From contig NZ_BSFL01000001.1 in NCBI RefSeq assembly GCF_027922325.1, positions 496,001 through 560,000 on the forward strand: DNA of 64,000 nt, read 5' to 3'. The translations under genes were made by a program, and so were the position numbers. The notes beneath the pieces are model-generated. The model did not search any database. It had not been told where the DNA came from and saw nothing but the letters and a program-made list of their open reading frames with translations. The stretch is from Methylopila turkensis (GTDB taxonomy: Bacteria > Pseudomonadota > Alphaproteobacteria > Rhizobiales > Methylopilaceae). How positions within the stretch are numbered: position 1 is the stretch's first letter; each line of letters starts with the position of its first letter. Of the stretch, positions 9,259-18,235 are shown one piece after another.

Positions 9259-11496
9259 TTACTGGAACTTGTAGGTGACGCCCGCCATCACGGTGCGGCC
9301 GATGCCGAGCTTGGCGCCGTCGCTGCGATCCGTGATGTAGAACTTGTCCGTCAGGTTCTGGCCCGACACCCAGGCCGTCAGCTCCTGCGTGACCTTGTAG
9401 CTGGCGCGCGCCGACAGCAGCCAGGCGCCCTTGACCCGGCCTTCCTCCACGTCGAGCGGGTTCATCGGCAGGTTGAGGGCGTCGGTGTAGAAGCCGCCAC
9501 GGTAGCTCCAGGTCATGCTGGCGTCGAGGCCGCTGTCATGCTGCACGCCGACCGTCAGATTGGCGTTGTGCCGCATGGATTCCGGGACCTCGTTGCCCGA
9601 GACGTCCGCGCCGCCCTCCTCCGTGCCCTTTACGATCTTGCTGTGGACGTAGGTGTAGGCGCCCTCGCCGTAGAGGTTCCAGGGGCTGCTGATAAAGGCG
9701 CGGCTGTCGAGGCGCGCCGAAAGCTCCACGCCGTCGAAGCGCACCTTGTCGAGCGAGCTGAACACCCGGTCGCCGAGGTCGGACTGGAAGGCCTCGCCGA
9801 ACTGGTAGTTCCGGATGTCGCTGTGGAAGTAGGCGACGTCGAAGGTGAAGCCCTGGACGGCCTTGGTGCGGACGCCGATCTGGAAGTTGTCGCCGACTTC
9901 CTTGCGCGGGGCGATGTAGCCGTCGTCGGCTTCGAGCACGTCGCGCACGATGTGCGGCGACAGACCGCGATGGTAGCCGCCGTAGACCGTCGTGTCCGGC
10001 ATGGCCTCCCACGCGAAGGACAGCATCGGCATGACCTGATGGTAGTTCGAGTTTCCGTTGTTGGAGGAGTCGTCGAGATCGCGGAACCCGATCCTGTAGC
10101 GCTCCAGCCGCACGCCGGGGACGAGCGTGAGCGTCGGCGTCGCCTTGATGGCCGTCTGGGCGAAGGCGGCGAAGGACTTGGCGGTGAGCTTCTGCGCGCC
10201 GTCGTCGTCGCCGCGGTTGCTGAAGTCCAGGCGCTCGTTCGTGTCGCCGATGCGGTTCTGGTTGTCGAAGAAGTGCTCTTCGTAGCGCACGCCGGCCTGA
10301 ACCGTGTGCGTCATCCCGCCGAACAGCGGCAGATCGGCGCGTTCGATGCGGCTGTCCGCCCCCACGTTCCGGTAGAGCCGGTCGCGGCCCTCCATCACGA
10401 AGTCCGACGGCGGATCGTTCGACTCGTCGCTGACATAGAAGCGGGCGCGATCGTGATGATTGCCGTAGATCCGCGTCGTCAGCGTGGTCTTGGCGTCGAT
10501 GTAGTAATTGTGCGCGACCTGGCCGCGGAAATAGTCGGCGTTGTAGGTGTTCCAGTCGTAGCAGCTGCCGCATGCGACCGGAAAATTGCCGTTGTCCGCG
10601 GCGCGCTTCTTGTTGCGCTTGAACCTCCTCAGCTCCGACAGCGTGCCTGAGAAGTTGTCTTCGTCGTAATGGTCGCGCTGGCGGTGGAACCCGCCCGAGA
10701 AGGTGATGTCCTGATTTTCGCCGCGAATGCCGATCGCGGCGTAAAAATCATTGTAGCCGAGCTTTTCGACGTCCCATGCGCCGCCGGCGTCGAGCCCCGA
10801 ATAGGACAGAACGACGCCGATATTGTCGACGGACTGGCGCGTATGGACATGGCGCATGTTGTTCAGGTTCTTGTCGGCGCCCTTGGTGTCGCCGATCGCC
10901 GCGCTGAACACCGTCTCCTTCGGCCCGAACGGCGAAAGGTTGCGGAAGTTGATGACGCCATGATTGTTCAGCGGCCCGTAGTTCACCAGCGGGCCCTTGA
11001 GAACTTCGATGCTTTCGATGCGCTCCGGCGGCGGCGTGTAATGGGTGCCGGCGTCGAGATAGGGCGAGAAGTTGATAGGAACGCCGTCCTCCATGACGAG
11101 GACCTTGCGCGACCGGCGGAACGGCGAACCACGCAGGCTGATGCCGGAGTGCCGCCCGAAACCGTCGTCCGAGACGGTGGCGACGCCGGGAATGCTCCTC
11201 AGCGCGTCATGAGTCGTGAGCGGGCGCTGGCTTTCGAGATCCTGCAAGGAGACGCGGTTGGCCGAGCCGGCGAAACCCTGCAGATCGGCCGGCAGCATCT
11301 GACGCGGGTCGACCGGACCGACGGGGCCCGCCTGCGCCGACGCTCCCGCGGCCGGCGTCTGCGACGGAGCGCCGATTACGTCGATCTGATCGAGCCGCGT
11401 CGCGCCGCCCTCTTGCGCGCGAAGCTCTCCGGCGGCCAGCGCAGCCGCCACCCCGGTGGCCGCAAACAGCGCCACGCGTTGTTGTTTCTTCTTCAT
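9259..11496 (-). CDS. TonB-dependent outer-membrane receptor, FecA-like
   Basis: A 745-residue ligand-gated outer-membrane channel. Residues 1-29 are a signal peptide (KKKQQR then a hydrophobic core, cleaved near LRA|QE). The TonB box region is RLDQIDVIG. A plug domain follows, with TTHDALRSIPGVATVSDDGF, SLRGS and the IESIEVLKGPLVNYGPLNNHGVINF segment. The remainder is a beta-barrel ending in the aromatic terminal strand GVTYKFQ. The start at 11496 has GGGGGA a few bases upstream; an upstream ATG at 11550 is rejected because it would bury the signal peptide. The plug most resembles ferric dicitrate receptors, but the ligand is inferred. A Cys pair (CGSC) in an extracellular loop may form a disulfide. 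Confidence 0.9.
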   Translation of the reverse strand: MKKKQQRVALFAATGVAAALAAGELRAQEGGATRLDQIDVIGAPSQTPAAGASAQAGPVGPVDPRQMLPADLQGFAGSANRVSLQDLESQRPLTTHDALRSIPGVATVSDDGFGRHSGISLRGSPFRRSRKVLVMEDGVPINFSPYLDAGTHYTPPPERIESIEVLKGPLVNYGPLNNHGVINFRNLSPFGPKETVFSAAIGDTKGADKNLNNMRHVHTRQSVDNIGVVLSYSGLDAGGAWDVEKLGYNDFYAAIGIRGENQDITFSGGFHRQRDHYDEDNFSGTLSELRRFKRNKKRAADNGNFPVACGSCYDWNTYNADYFRGQVAHNYYIDAKTTLTTRIYGNHHDRARFYVSDESNDPPSDFVMEGRDRLYRNVGADSRIERADLPLFGGMTHTVQAGVRYEEHFFDNQNRIGDTNERLDFSNRGDDDGAQKLTAKSFAAFAQTAIKATPTLTLVPGVRLERYRIGFRDLDDSSNNGNSNYHQVMPMLSFAWEAMPDTTVYGGYHRGLSPHIVRDVLEADDGYIAPRKEVGDNFQIGVRTKAVQGFTFDVAYFHSDIRNYQFGEAFQSDLGDRVFSSLDKVRFDGVELSARLDSRAFISSPWNLYGEGAYTYVHSKIVKGTEEGGADVSGNEVPESMRHNANLTVGVQHDSGLDASMTWSYRGGFYTDALNLPMNPLDVEEGRVKGAWLLSARASYKVTQELTAWVSGQNLTDKFYITDRSDGAKLGIGRTVMAGVTYKFQ

Positions 11497-11845
11497 TGGT
11501 CCCCCGACAGGGGAAACACTCCCCCTCGGCGGAGGGAAACATTGCCTCACAGATTTGGGCTAGTGCTAGTCTGATCACGAAACGATTATGCGCTTCACAT
11601 TAATGTAATAAACCGAATGTAAGCCGGTTCTTAGTTTTATTATTATAATGTACTGCTCAATGTAGTGGCATCAGAGGCGTCCGATCGACCGGACGAAGGC
11701 GAGCTAGTCGCGAAGCGGCGGCGTCGACCGACGTAAGACATCTCGGATCCTGGGGCGCCATGAGCCGGTTCGCGGCGCGACGGGGCCGCGGGAACGTCCG
11801 CCCCCGCCCCATGCGACCGCCCGCATCCGCTCCGACGTCAGCCCT
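11497..11845. promoter_or_regulatory. AT-rich promoter region of the TonB-dependent receptor
   Basis: This 349-base gap is strikingly AT-rich between about 11575 and 11670 compared with its surroundings. It contains the perfect palindrome ACATTAATGT at 11597-11606 and a further AATGTA motif near 11625 and 11648. These could be operator half-sites for an iron regulator, but they do not match the Irr or Fur consensus well enough to name one. Positions 11670-11845 show nothing recognisable. Confidence 0.4.
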
Positions 11846-12688
11846 TCAGCCCGCGAGCTCCCGCGCGCGCGCCGCTGCCGCACGGACGGCGCGCTCCATC
11901 AGAGGCCCGAGCCCGTCGTCAGCCATCAGCACGGCGAGCGCCGCGGCGGTGGTGCCGTTCGGCGAGGTGACGTTCGTGCGCAGCGTCTCCGGAGCGTCCG
12001 GCGACAGGCGCAGCAGCTCGCCGGAGCCTTCGACGGTCGCGCGCGCGAGCCGGGCGGCGAGATCGGCGGGCAGGCCCGCGGCGACGCCGGCCTTCGCAAG
12101 CGTCTCGACCAGCAGGAAGACATAGGCCGGGCCTGAGCCGGAGACGCCGGTGACGGCGTCGATCAGCGCCTCGTCCGCGACCCATTCGACCGCGCCGGCC
12201 GCGCTCAGCAGCGCGTCGGCCAGCGCCTTCTGGCCGGCGGAGACATGGGCGTTGGCGACGCAGGCGGTGATCCCGCGGCCGACGGCGGCCGGCGTGTTCG
12301 GCATGGCGCGCACGATCGCCGTCTCGGACGGGAGGCCTGCGCCGAGCGTCGCGAGCGTGGTTCCGGCGAGGATGGAGACGACCACCGTTTCGGGGCCTGC
12401 GAAAGCCGCGGCGGTCGGCAGCGCGGCGGCCGCGACCTGCGGCTTCACCGCGAACAGGATGGCGGAAGGGTGTTGGATCGCACCGGGCTCGGGCGCGACC
12501 GTCGCGCCGTTCGCGGCGAGCGCCGCGGCGGCGGCCTCGGGAAGTCCCGGATCGACGACGGCGACGAGGCGCGGGTCGAGCCCCCGCGCCAGCCATCCGT
12601 CGAGCAGGGCGCCGCCCATCTTGCCGGCGCCCACGAGAAGAACCGGGCCGCCCGGATCGAGCGGCCCGGCGGAATCCGTCGCCGTCAC
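11846..12688 (-). CDS. proC: Pyrroline-5-carboxylate reductase
   Basis: A 280-residue NAD(P)H-dependent enzyme for the last step of proline synthesis. The Rossmann motif is VLLVGAGKMGGALLDGW near the N-terminus. The substrate region is FAVKPQ, IVRAMPNTPAAVGRGIT, and the C-terminal family signature is DAVTGVSGSGPAYVFLLVE followed by LRTNVTSPNGTT. The start is a GTG at 12688: an in-frame ATG would be far upstream inside the YbjN gene, and the nearby out-of-frame ATG meets a stop at once. It starts 16 bases after the YbjN stop, so the two are probably cotranscribed. Confidence 0.94.
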   Translation of the reverse strand: MTATDSAGPLDPGGPVLLVGAGKMGGALLDGWLARGLDPRLVAVVDPGLPEAAAAALAANGATVAPEPGAIQHPSAILFAVKPQVAAAALPTAAAFAGPETVVVSILAGTTLATLGAGLPSETAIVRAMPNTPAAVGRGITACVANAHVSAGQKALADALLSAAGAVEWVADEALIDAVTGVSGSGPAYVFLLVETLAKAGVAAGLPADLAARLARATVEGSGELLRLSPDAPETLRTNVTSPNGTTAAALAVLMADDGLGPLMERAVRAAAARARELAG

Positions 12689-12704
12689 GAGGGCATGTGC
12701 GTGC

Positions 12705-13208
12705 TCACGCCTCCCCTGCCGTCTCGAAGGCCACCACCTCCATGGCCTCCTTCGCGCTCCTGCCGGCCCAGACCACGAACTGGAACGCCTGGTAGTGGCG
12801 TTCGCAAGCCTCGATGGCGGCTTGAAGCAGCGCCTCGCATTGCGGAATGCTCGCCTCCGCTCCGCCCGAGAGCAGCAGGGAATGGCGGTACATGACCACG
12901 CCCTCCTTGCTCCACAGGTCGAAATGCCCAAGCCACATCTGCTCGTTGACGAGCGTCAGAAGCTGGTGCACCTCCGCCTTCCGGCGATCGGGGACCTTGA
13001 GGTCGAAGGCGCAGGCGAGATGAAGGGACTCCAGATCGTCCATCCACGTGAGGGACACGTGGTAATCGGTCCATGAGCCGTCGACCGAGATCGTGATCTC
13101 GTCGTCGTCCGACCGGTCGAAGGACCAGTCGTTCGCCGTCGCGATGCGTTCGATCATGTCGACAGGATGGGCCTGGCGATCTTCGGCGTCCACGTCGATG
13201 AGAGCCAT
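12705..13208 (-). CDS. YbjN domain-containing protein
   Basis: A 167-residue cytoplasmic protein of the YbjN family, which resembles type III secretion chaperone folds and has been linked to stress and motility in enterobacteria. Visible features are HPVDMIERIATANDWSFDR at the start, an alternating beta region ITISVDGSWTDYHVSLTWM, and the central VHQLLTLVNEQMWLGHFDLW. The ATG at 13208 has GGGAGGAG 4 bases upstream, so longer starts are rejected. It lies directly upstream of proC; the YbjN-proC-ubiK arrangement recurs in alphaproteobacteria. The molecular role is unknown. Confidence 0.88.
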   Translation of the reverse strand: MALIDVDAEDRQAHPVDMIERIATANDWSFDRSDDDEITISVDGSWTDYHVSLTWMDDLESLHLACAFDLKVPDRRKAEVHQLLTLVNEQMWLGHFDLWSKEGVVMYRHSLLLSGGAEASIPQCEALLQAAIEACERHYQAFQFVVWAGRSAKEAMEVVAFETAGEA

Positions 13209-13410
13209 GAGCTCCTCCCGGGGTGGGGCCCTTGAAGGGCGTGGGAACGACGTCACGCGTGACCGGCGGACCGGCTGATCCGACCGCCGACCGCGACCCT
13301 GAAGCGCCCCGCCCGGAGGCGGCGACGATTCGAGCCGCCACGATCAGTATATGGCGTCGTTTTGCGCGCTGCACACAACTAATGCATAGCGGCGCGGCGA
13401 TATCCTTGGG

Positions 13411-13710
13411 TTAGGAGACGACCGTGTCGTCGGCGCCGCTGCCTGCGGACGTCGCAGGCGCGGCCGACAGCTTCGCCTCAAGCACCTCCAGTCGCGCGGC
13501 CAGCCGCTCGTTCTCCTCGCGCGCCTTCTGCGCCATCGCCCGCACGGCCTCGAACTCGTCGCGACGGACAAGGTCGAGTTCGGACAGCACGCGGTTCGCC
13601 TGCGCGCGCACGACGGTCTCGATCTCGCGGCGCACGCCGGACGCCGCGCCGGCGGCGTCGGTCATCAGGCGACCGATCTCTTCGAACACGCGGCCCCTAG
13701 GTTCGGTCAT
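13411..13710 (-). CDS. ubiK: Ubiquinone biosynthesis accessory factor UbiK (BMFP family)
   Basis: A 99-residue protein of the YqiC/BMFP family. It starts EEIGRLMTDAAGAASGVRRE and continues with a long amphipathic helix and C-terminal coiled coil (LVRRDEFEAVRAMAQKAREENERLAARLEVLEAKL, whose first half is the family signature). UbiK assists assembly of the aerobic ubiquinone-synthesis complex at the membrane. It is 202 bases upstream of the YbjN gene on the same strand, with its own likely promoter. Confidence 0.9.
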   Translation of the reverse strand: MTEPRGRVFEEIGRLMTDAAGAASGVRREIETVVRAQANRVLSELDLVRRDEFEAVRAMAQKAREENERLAARLEVLEAKLSAAPATSAGSGADDTVVS

Positions 13711-14037
13711 TGCTGGGGAAAACCTTTCGAGGTGAAGCTTCCGCTTATCATGTGGCCCGCGCGTCGTCCGGGATCAAGCGGCCGCACGGCCACCGCCGCC
13801 CGGCCGCGCTGTCGGAACCCTCCGATTAAATCGCTTCTAATATACATTCGCAGTCTTGCAAGCACGTGTCTGTGATCGTCCAAACAGGCGTCATTGAAAT
13901 ACGACGATCTAAGGGTTACTCAGGATATATTCTTGTCTTTCACTCGCCTCGGCGCAAGCACGTCAAGGGTTCATGATGCCGTCGCTCTTCGCGCCATGCG
14001 CAGGACTTGTCCGATCTGGCGCGTGCAGGAGTCGCGG
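13711..14037. other. 327-base divergent gap between ubiK and the cytochrome b561 gene
   Basis: The divergent gap must hold promoters for both genes. An AT-rich patch at about 13823-13850 and another at 13919-13935 (GGATATATTCTTGTC) are the only candidate promoter elements. No hairpin or known operator was seen. Confidence 0.4.
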
Positions 14038-14625
14038 ATGATCGGCAGGGCGCTCTCCGACAGCCCCGCCGGCTACGGCGCGGTCACGCGCGCGTTTCAT
14101 GGCGCGATCGCCGCGCTCGTGCTGTGGCAGTTCGCGATGGTCCTGGCCTATCGGCTGCTGGGCGAGCACAACGCCACGCTGAACGCGATCTACGGCGTCG
14201 CGCCGCACGGCCCCGTCGGGCTGCTGGTTCTCCTGTTGGTGATCCCGCGCGCGGTCTGGGCGTTCGCGAACCGGAAGCGCCGCCCGTCCTACAGCGCCGG
14301 GCTCGCGGGACGGCTGGCGCGGGCGGCGCACGTGCTGATCTACGCGCTGCTGGTCCTGGTCCCCACGGTCGCCGTCGTCCGGCAGTACGGCAAGGGCAAG
14401 GGCTGGGACGTGTTCGGGATCCGGCTGTTCGAGCCGACCGGCGTGACGAACGACGCGCTCGTCGCGATCGCCGACGCGACCCATTCCCCGATGTCCTGGA
14501 CGCTGCTGGCGCTGATCGGCGGCCACGCCGCGGCGGCGGCGCTGCACGGCCTCGTCTGGAAAGACCGCGTGGTCGGCCGCATGTTCGGCCGGCGGGCGCG
14601 GGCTCTCGACGCGGCCGCGCGCTAG
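14038..14625 (+). CDS. Cytochrome b561 family protein
   Basis: A 195-residue integral membrane dihaem cytochrome. Four hydrophobic helices carry the usual histidines: TRAFHGAIAALVLWQF, APHGPVGLLVLLL, RAAHVLIYALLVLVP and ALIGGHAAAAALHGLVWKD, the last holding paired His before a short cytoplasmic VVGRMF end. Members shuttle electrons from quinol or detoxify superoxide at the cytoplasmic membrane. The ATG at 14038 has AGGAG 7 bases upstream; an upstream in-frame ATG at 13894 gives an unrelated polar extension and is rejected. Length is typical. Confidence 0.9.
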   Translation: MIGRALSDSPAGYGAVTRAFHGAIAALVLWQFAMVLAYRLLGEHNATLNAIYGVAPHGPVGLLVLLLVIPRAVWAFANRKRRPSYSAGLAGRLARAAHVLIYALLVLVPTVAVVRQYGKGKGWDVFGIRLFEPTGVTNDALVAIADATHSPMSWTLLALIGGHAAAAALHGLVWKDRVVGRMFGRRARALDAAAR

Positions 14626-14706
14626 CATACCCCCTTCCACGCCCGACATTTGCGGCCGCCGACGCGCTCGCCTATATGCTCAGGCGTTACGGAGCCAGAC
14701 GCCGCC

Positions 14707-14919
14707 ATGAACCGCTACGAACGTCCGCCGTCGTCCGGCGAGGCCGAAGTGCGCTACCTCGACGCCGATTTCCGGGTCATGCGGCCCGGCGCCTTCGTGC
14801 GCTGCGCGGTCACCGGCCAGCCGATCGCGATCGAAGAGCTGCGCTACTGGAGCGTCGAGCGGCAGGAGCCTTACGCGGGCCCCGAAGAGGCGCTGGCGCG
14901 CGCGCTCGGCAAGGCCTGA
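14707..14919 (+). CDS. DUF2093 domain-containing small protein
   Basis: A 70-residue conserved alphaproteobacterial protein. It matches the DUF2093 pattern: EAEVRYLDADFRVMRPGAFV, then CAVTGQPIAIEELRYWSVERQEPY. This gives a single Cys in a ...RCAVTG... context and an invariant RYW(S/N)V. Cytoplasmic, no membrane segment. It converges on lpxK, a neighbourhood often kept in Hyphomicrobiales. Function unknown. Confidence 0.88.
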   Translation: MNRYERPPSSGEAEVRYLDADFRVMRPGAFVRCAVTGQPIAIEELRYWSVERQEPYAGPEEALARALGKA

Positions 14920-14936
14920 CGTCGCGCCGCCGCCGC

Positions 14937-15932
14937 TCAGCCGCCGTCGAGCGCGGCGCGGACGAGAGCGAGCAGACGTTCGGCGTCCTCCACCTCGAGC
15001 GCGACCGGCACGACGATCGCGGCCTCGGCGAGCGGCACCAGCGCGCCGGTCCACTTCACAGCGTCCTTGGCCGTGGTCGCGATCGCCGCGCCCGCCGCTC
15101 GCGCTCCGGCCAGGATGGCCTCCGCCTCGCGCGGCGACGGCGCTGCGTGGTCGGCGAGCGCATGCAGCCTCACAACCTCCGCGCCGAGGCTTTGAAGCGT
15201 CTCCACGAACTTCGCCGGCCGGCCGAGCCCCGCGACCGCCACGACCCGCCGGCCCGCGAGCGCGGCGGCGGCTTCCGGCGCCGGCCGCAGCGCGCCGCGG
15301 AACACCGGCAGGCCCGCCTGCGCGATCCGGCCCGCGAGCGCGTCGCCGGGCGCGCCTGCGCCGACCACCAGCGCCGCATGCGCGTGCGCGAGCTGAGCCT
15401 CAAACGGCGCCCGCAGCGGCCCCGCAGGGATGCAGCGCCCGTTGCCGACGCCCTGCCCGCCGTCGATCACGACCAGCGAGAACGTCTTCGCCAGCGCCGG
15501 ATTCTGGAAGCCGTCGTCGAGCACCACGACGTCCGCGCCCTGCGCTATGGCGAGCCGCGCTCCGGCCACGCGGTCGCGGGCGACGAACGTCGGCGCCGTC
15601 CGAGCCAGCAGCAGCGGCTCGTCGCCGACCTCCGCGGCGGTGTGGTCGTCGGGATCGACCGCGACCGGCCCTGCGAGCCCGCCGCCATAGCCGCGCGAGA
15701 CGATGGCGGACCGCCTGCCCTCAGCGGCGAGACGGCCGGCGAGCCAGATCGCGGTCGGGGTCTTGCCGGCGCCGCCCGCGACCAGATTGCCGACGCAGAG
15801 CACGGGCGCGCCGACGGTCGCTCCCGGCTCGGCCATCCGCGCCGCGGTGATGGCCCCGACGCGGCGCCCGATCGGCCCGAGCAGCATGGCGGCGAGGCTT
15901 CGCTCCCGCCGCCAGAAGGCCGGCGTCCGCAT
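14937..15932 (-). CDS. lpxK: Tetraacyldisaccharide 4'-kinase
   Basis: A 331-residue membrane-associated kinase that phosphorylates the 4' position of the lipid A disaccharide. The Walker A region is VGNLVAGGAGKTPTAIWLA at about residues 53-71. DEPLLLARTAP and the catalytic-type DVVVLDDGFQNPALAKTFSLVVID also match. The N-terminal helix (SLAAMLLGPIGRRVGAITA) is the membrane anchor. Its start ATG overlaps the waaA stop (TGATG), so it is the last gene of the lipid A/Kdo operon running 19062 to 14937. Confidence 0.96.
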   Translation of the reverse strand: MRTPAFWRRERSLAAMLLGPIGRRVGAITAARMAEPGATVGAPVLCVGNLVAGGAGKTPTAIWLAGRLAAEGRRSAIVSRGYGGGLAGPVAVDPDDHTAAEVGDEPLLLARTAPTFVARDRVAGARLAIAQGADVVVLDDGFQNPALAKTFSLVVIDGGQGVGNGRCIPAGPLRAPFEAQLAHAHAALVVGAGAPGDALAGRIAQAGLPVFRGALRPAPEAAAALAGRRVVAVAGLGRPAKFVETLQSLGAEVVRLHALADHAAPSPREAEAILAGARAAGAAIATTAKDAVKWTGALVPLAEAAIVVPVALEVEDAERLLALVRAALDGG

Positions 15933-17242
15933 CAGGCGACGCCGAGCCGGACCTGCATCAGATAGGGCTCGATCGCGCCGAGCGTGCGGTCCACGGCGCC
16001 GCCGAGCCGCTGGCACGCGGTCGTCGCGGCCGCGACCATCGCGCCGCGCGCTCCGCCGTCGAGCACGATGCGCGCCGCCGCCGCCCCGAGCGCGTCCGGA
16101 TCGACCACGCGGACGGCGCCGCCGCTGCGGTCGAGCATGTCATAGACCTCGGCGAAGTTCGCCACATGCGGCCCGTGCACCACCGGCGCGCCGAGCTTGG
16201 CGGGTTCGATCGGGTTCTGGCCGCCGTGGCGGACCAGCGAGCCGCCGACGAACACCACGTCGGCGAGGCGGTAGAACAGGCCGAGTTCGCCGATCGTGTC
16301 GGCGACGTAGAACTCGACGTCACGGCCGGGCTCGGCGCCTTCGGAGCGGCGGACGGCCGCGAGGCCGTGCAGGCTCGCCGCTTCGGCCGCGGCGGCGCCG
16401 GCGCCCGGGTGGCGCGGCGCGATGATGGTGATGAGGTCCGGCGCATGCGCGCGCGCCACCACATGGGCGCGGGCGACGGCGGCGTCTTCGCCGGGATGGG
16501 TGCTGGCCGCCACGAACACCGGCCGCCCCCGCGTCATCGCGCGCAGCGCCGCGAGCGCCGAGGAGTCCGCGGCGGGTGGGGCGGCGTCGAACTTGAGGTT
16601 GCCGACGTTCTCCACCCGGCGCGCGCCGAGATCGACGAAACGCGACGCGTCGCCCTGCGACTGCACGAGGCAGAGGTCGAAATGGTCGATCAACGCGCTG
16701 ATCGTGCGGCGGGCGCGCCGCCAGCGCGAGAAGGAGCGCTCGGACATGCGGCCGTTGACCAGCACCAGCGGCGCCCCGAGCGCCCGCGCCCGCCGCAGCA
16801 GGTTGGGCCAGATCTCGCTTTCGGCGATGAGCGCGAGGTCCGGGCGCCAGTGGGCGAGGAACCGCTCCACGTAAGCGGGGACGTCGAGCGGCACGAACTG
16901 GTGGATGGCGCCCTCCGGCAGGCGCTGCGCGGCGACCGCCGCCGACGTGACGGTGCCGGTCGTCACCAGCGCCCAGAAGCCGCGCGCCACGAGGCGCTCG
17001 ACCAGGGGCGCCAGCGCGTTGAACTCGCCGACGCTCGCGCCGTGCAGCCACACCAGCGGGCCGTCCGGGCGCGCCATGCCGGCGACGCCGCGGCGCTCGG
17101 CGATGCGTTCCGGATTCTCCTTGCCGCGGCCGGCCCGCCGGCGCAGCAGCGCCCCCGCGAACGGACGGAAGGCGGCGAGGCTCTGCCGGTACAGCGTCAG
17201 GGGCGCGGTCGCGCGCGCCGTACGGCGGAAGTCGTCAGGCAT
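15932..17242 (-). CDS. waaA: 3-deoxy-D-manno-octulosonic-acid (Kdo) transferase
   Basis: A 436-residue inner-membrane glycosyltransferase adding Kdo to the lipid A precursor. Family signatures are WLHGASVGEFNAL with the catalytic-type Glu, TTGTVTSA, LIAESEIWPNLL, NGRMSERSF and the sugar-nucleotide site VFVGGSLVRHGGQNPIEPA. The ATG at 17242 (MPDDFRR) gives the normal N-terminus with a short hydrophobic anchor and overlaps the upstream DUF374 gene by 8 bases; a longer start at 17320 would lie deep in that gene. It is coupled to lpxK downstream. Confidence 0.95.
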   Translation of the reverse strand: MPDDFRRTARATAPLTLYRQSLAAFRPFAGALLRRRAGRGKENPERIAERRGVAGMARPDGPLVWLHGASVGEFNALAPLVERLVARGFWALVTTGTVTSAAVAAQRLPEGAIHQFVPLDVPAYVERFLAHWRPDLALIAESEIWPNLLRRARALGAPLVLVNGRMSERSFSRWRRARRTISALIDHFDLCLVQSQGDASRFVDLGARRVENVGNLKFDAAPPAADSSALAALRAMTRGRPVFVAASTHPGEDAAVARAHVVARAHAPDLITIIAPRHPGAGAAAAEAASLHGLAAVRRSEGAEPGRDVEFYVADTIGELGLFYRLADVVFVGGSLVRHGGQNPIEPAKLGAPVVHGPHVANFAEVYDMLDRSGGAVRVVDPDALGAAAARIVLDGGARGAMVAAATTACQRLGGAVDRTLGAIEPYLMQVRLGVA

Positions 17243-17972
17243 GCGGAGACGCCTCGGCTGCGGCGCGGCTCGCGCCGCGTCTTGTCCATTGCATCCCCAC
17301 CGCAAGGTAGGCGCGCTCATGGGCCGCGTCGAGCCCCGCCTCGATGGCGAGGCGGGCCCGTTCGAGCGCCTCCGGACCGGCGTCCCGCTCGACCCTGACC
17401 GGGTCTCCCAGCACGGCCGCGCCGCGTCCGAACGGCAAGTTGATCGCCGCGTGATCCCAGGTGTCGAGCGTCTTGATCCGGCTGGTCGCGACCGCGAACG
17501 GGAACACCGGGCGCCCCGACAGCTTGGCGAGCAGAGCGACGCCCTCGCCGGCCCGGCCCGAGACCTTCGGCACGTCGGCGGTGAACACCATGCTCTCGCC
17601 CTTCGCCAGCACGTCGAGCATGGCGCGGAGCGCCTGCGCGCCGCCGCGGCGGGCCGACTTGCGCGCCGAACCGCCGGAGCCGCGCACCGCGCCGATGCCG
17701 AACCGGGCGCAGGCGATCGCGTTGACGCCGCCGTCCGCGTGGCGTGAGGCGAGCGTGCGCGCCGGCATGTCGCCGCGCTTCATGGCCGGCACCATCAGAT
17801 GCTGGCCATGCCAGAGCGCGACGATGACGGGCAGTTCGGGGACGAGGCGGTCGTGCAGGTCCGGCGGGTCGAACGTCCAGCGGTTGGTCGCGCGCACCAG
17901 CCGGATGTATCCCGCGAGCAGGCTGCCGGCGGCTTCCTGGACCACCGCGGACCGGCCGAGTCGCTTCAGCAT
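17235..17972 (-). CDS. DUF374 lysophospholipid acyltransferase-like protein
   Basis: A 245-residue protein of the DUF374 family, related to lysophospholipid acyltransferases. The motif VIVALWHGQHLMVP, followed by TLASRHADGGVNA and FTADVPKVSGRAGEGV, matches the family pattern. The position between DUF4170 and waaA in a lipid A operon suggests a role in lipopolysaccharide or membrane lipid synthesis, but the exact acyl acceptor is unknown. The N-terminal 40 residues include a hydrophobic segment (AAGSLLAGYIRLV). It overlaps waaA by 8 bases and follows the DUF4170 gene by 20. Confidence 0.88.
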   Translation of the reverse strand: MLKRLGRSAVVQEAAGSLLAGYIRLVRATNRWTFDPPDLHDRLVPELPVIVALWHGQHLMVPAMKRGDMPARTLASRHADGGVNAIACARFGIGAVRGSGGSARKSARRGGAQALRAMLDVLAKGESMVFTADVPKVSGRAGEGVALLAKLSGRPVFPFAVATSRIKTLDTWDHAAINLPFGRGAAVLGDPVRVERDAGPEALERARLAIEAGLDAAHERAYLAVGMQWTRRGASRAAAEASPHA

Positions 17973-17992
17973 GGCGGCAGGCCGGACGACCC

Positions 17993-18235
17993 TCAGCGCG
18001 CGGCCGAGGCGTCCGGCTCCAGCAGCCTGTGCAGATGCACGACAAAGTAGCGCATGTGGGCGTTGTCGACGGTCGCCTGCGCTTTCGCCTTCCAGGCCGC
18101 GCGCGCGCTCTCGTAGTCCGGGAAGACGCCGACGACGTCGAGCTCCGACAGGTCGCGGAACGAGACCCCCGAGACGTCCTCCAGTTCGCCGCCGAAAACG
18201 AGATGCAGGAGCTGCTTGGGCTTCACTTCGGTCAT
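17993..18235 (-). CDS. DUF4170 family small protein
   Basis: An 80-residue conserved alphaproteobacterial protein. Visible features are KQLLHLVFGGELEDVSG near the start, DLSELDVVGVFPDYESARAAWKAKAQ in the middle and MRYFVVHLHRLLEP at the end. Cytoplasmic, mixed alpha/beta. Its start overlaps the cysQ stop as ATGA, so the two are coupled, within the lipid A operon. Function unknown; the fixed neighbourhood suggests an accessory role there. Confidence 0.88.
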   Translation of the reverse strand: MTEVKPKQLLHLVFGGELEDVSGVSFRDLSELDVVGVFPDYESARAAWKAKAQATVDNAHMRYFVVHLHRLLEPDASAAR

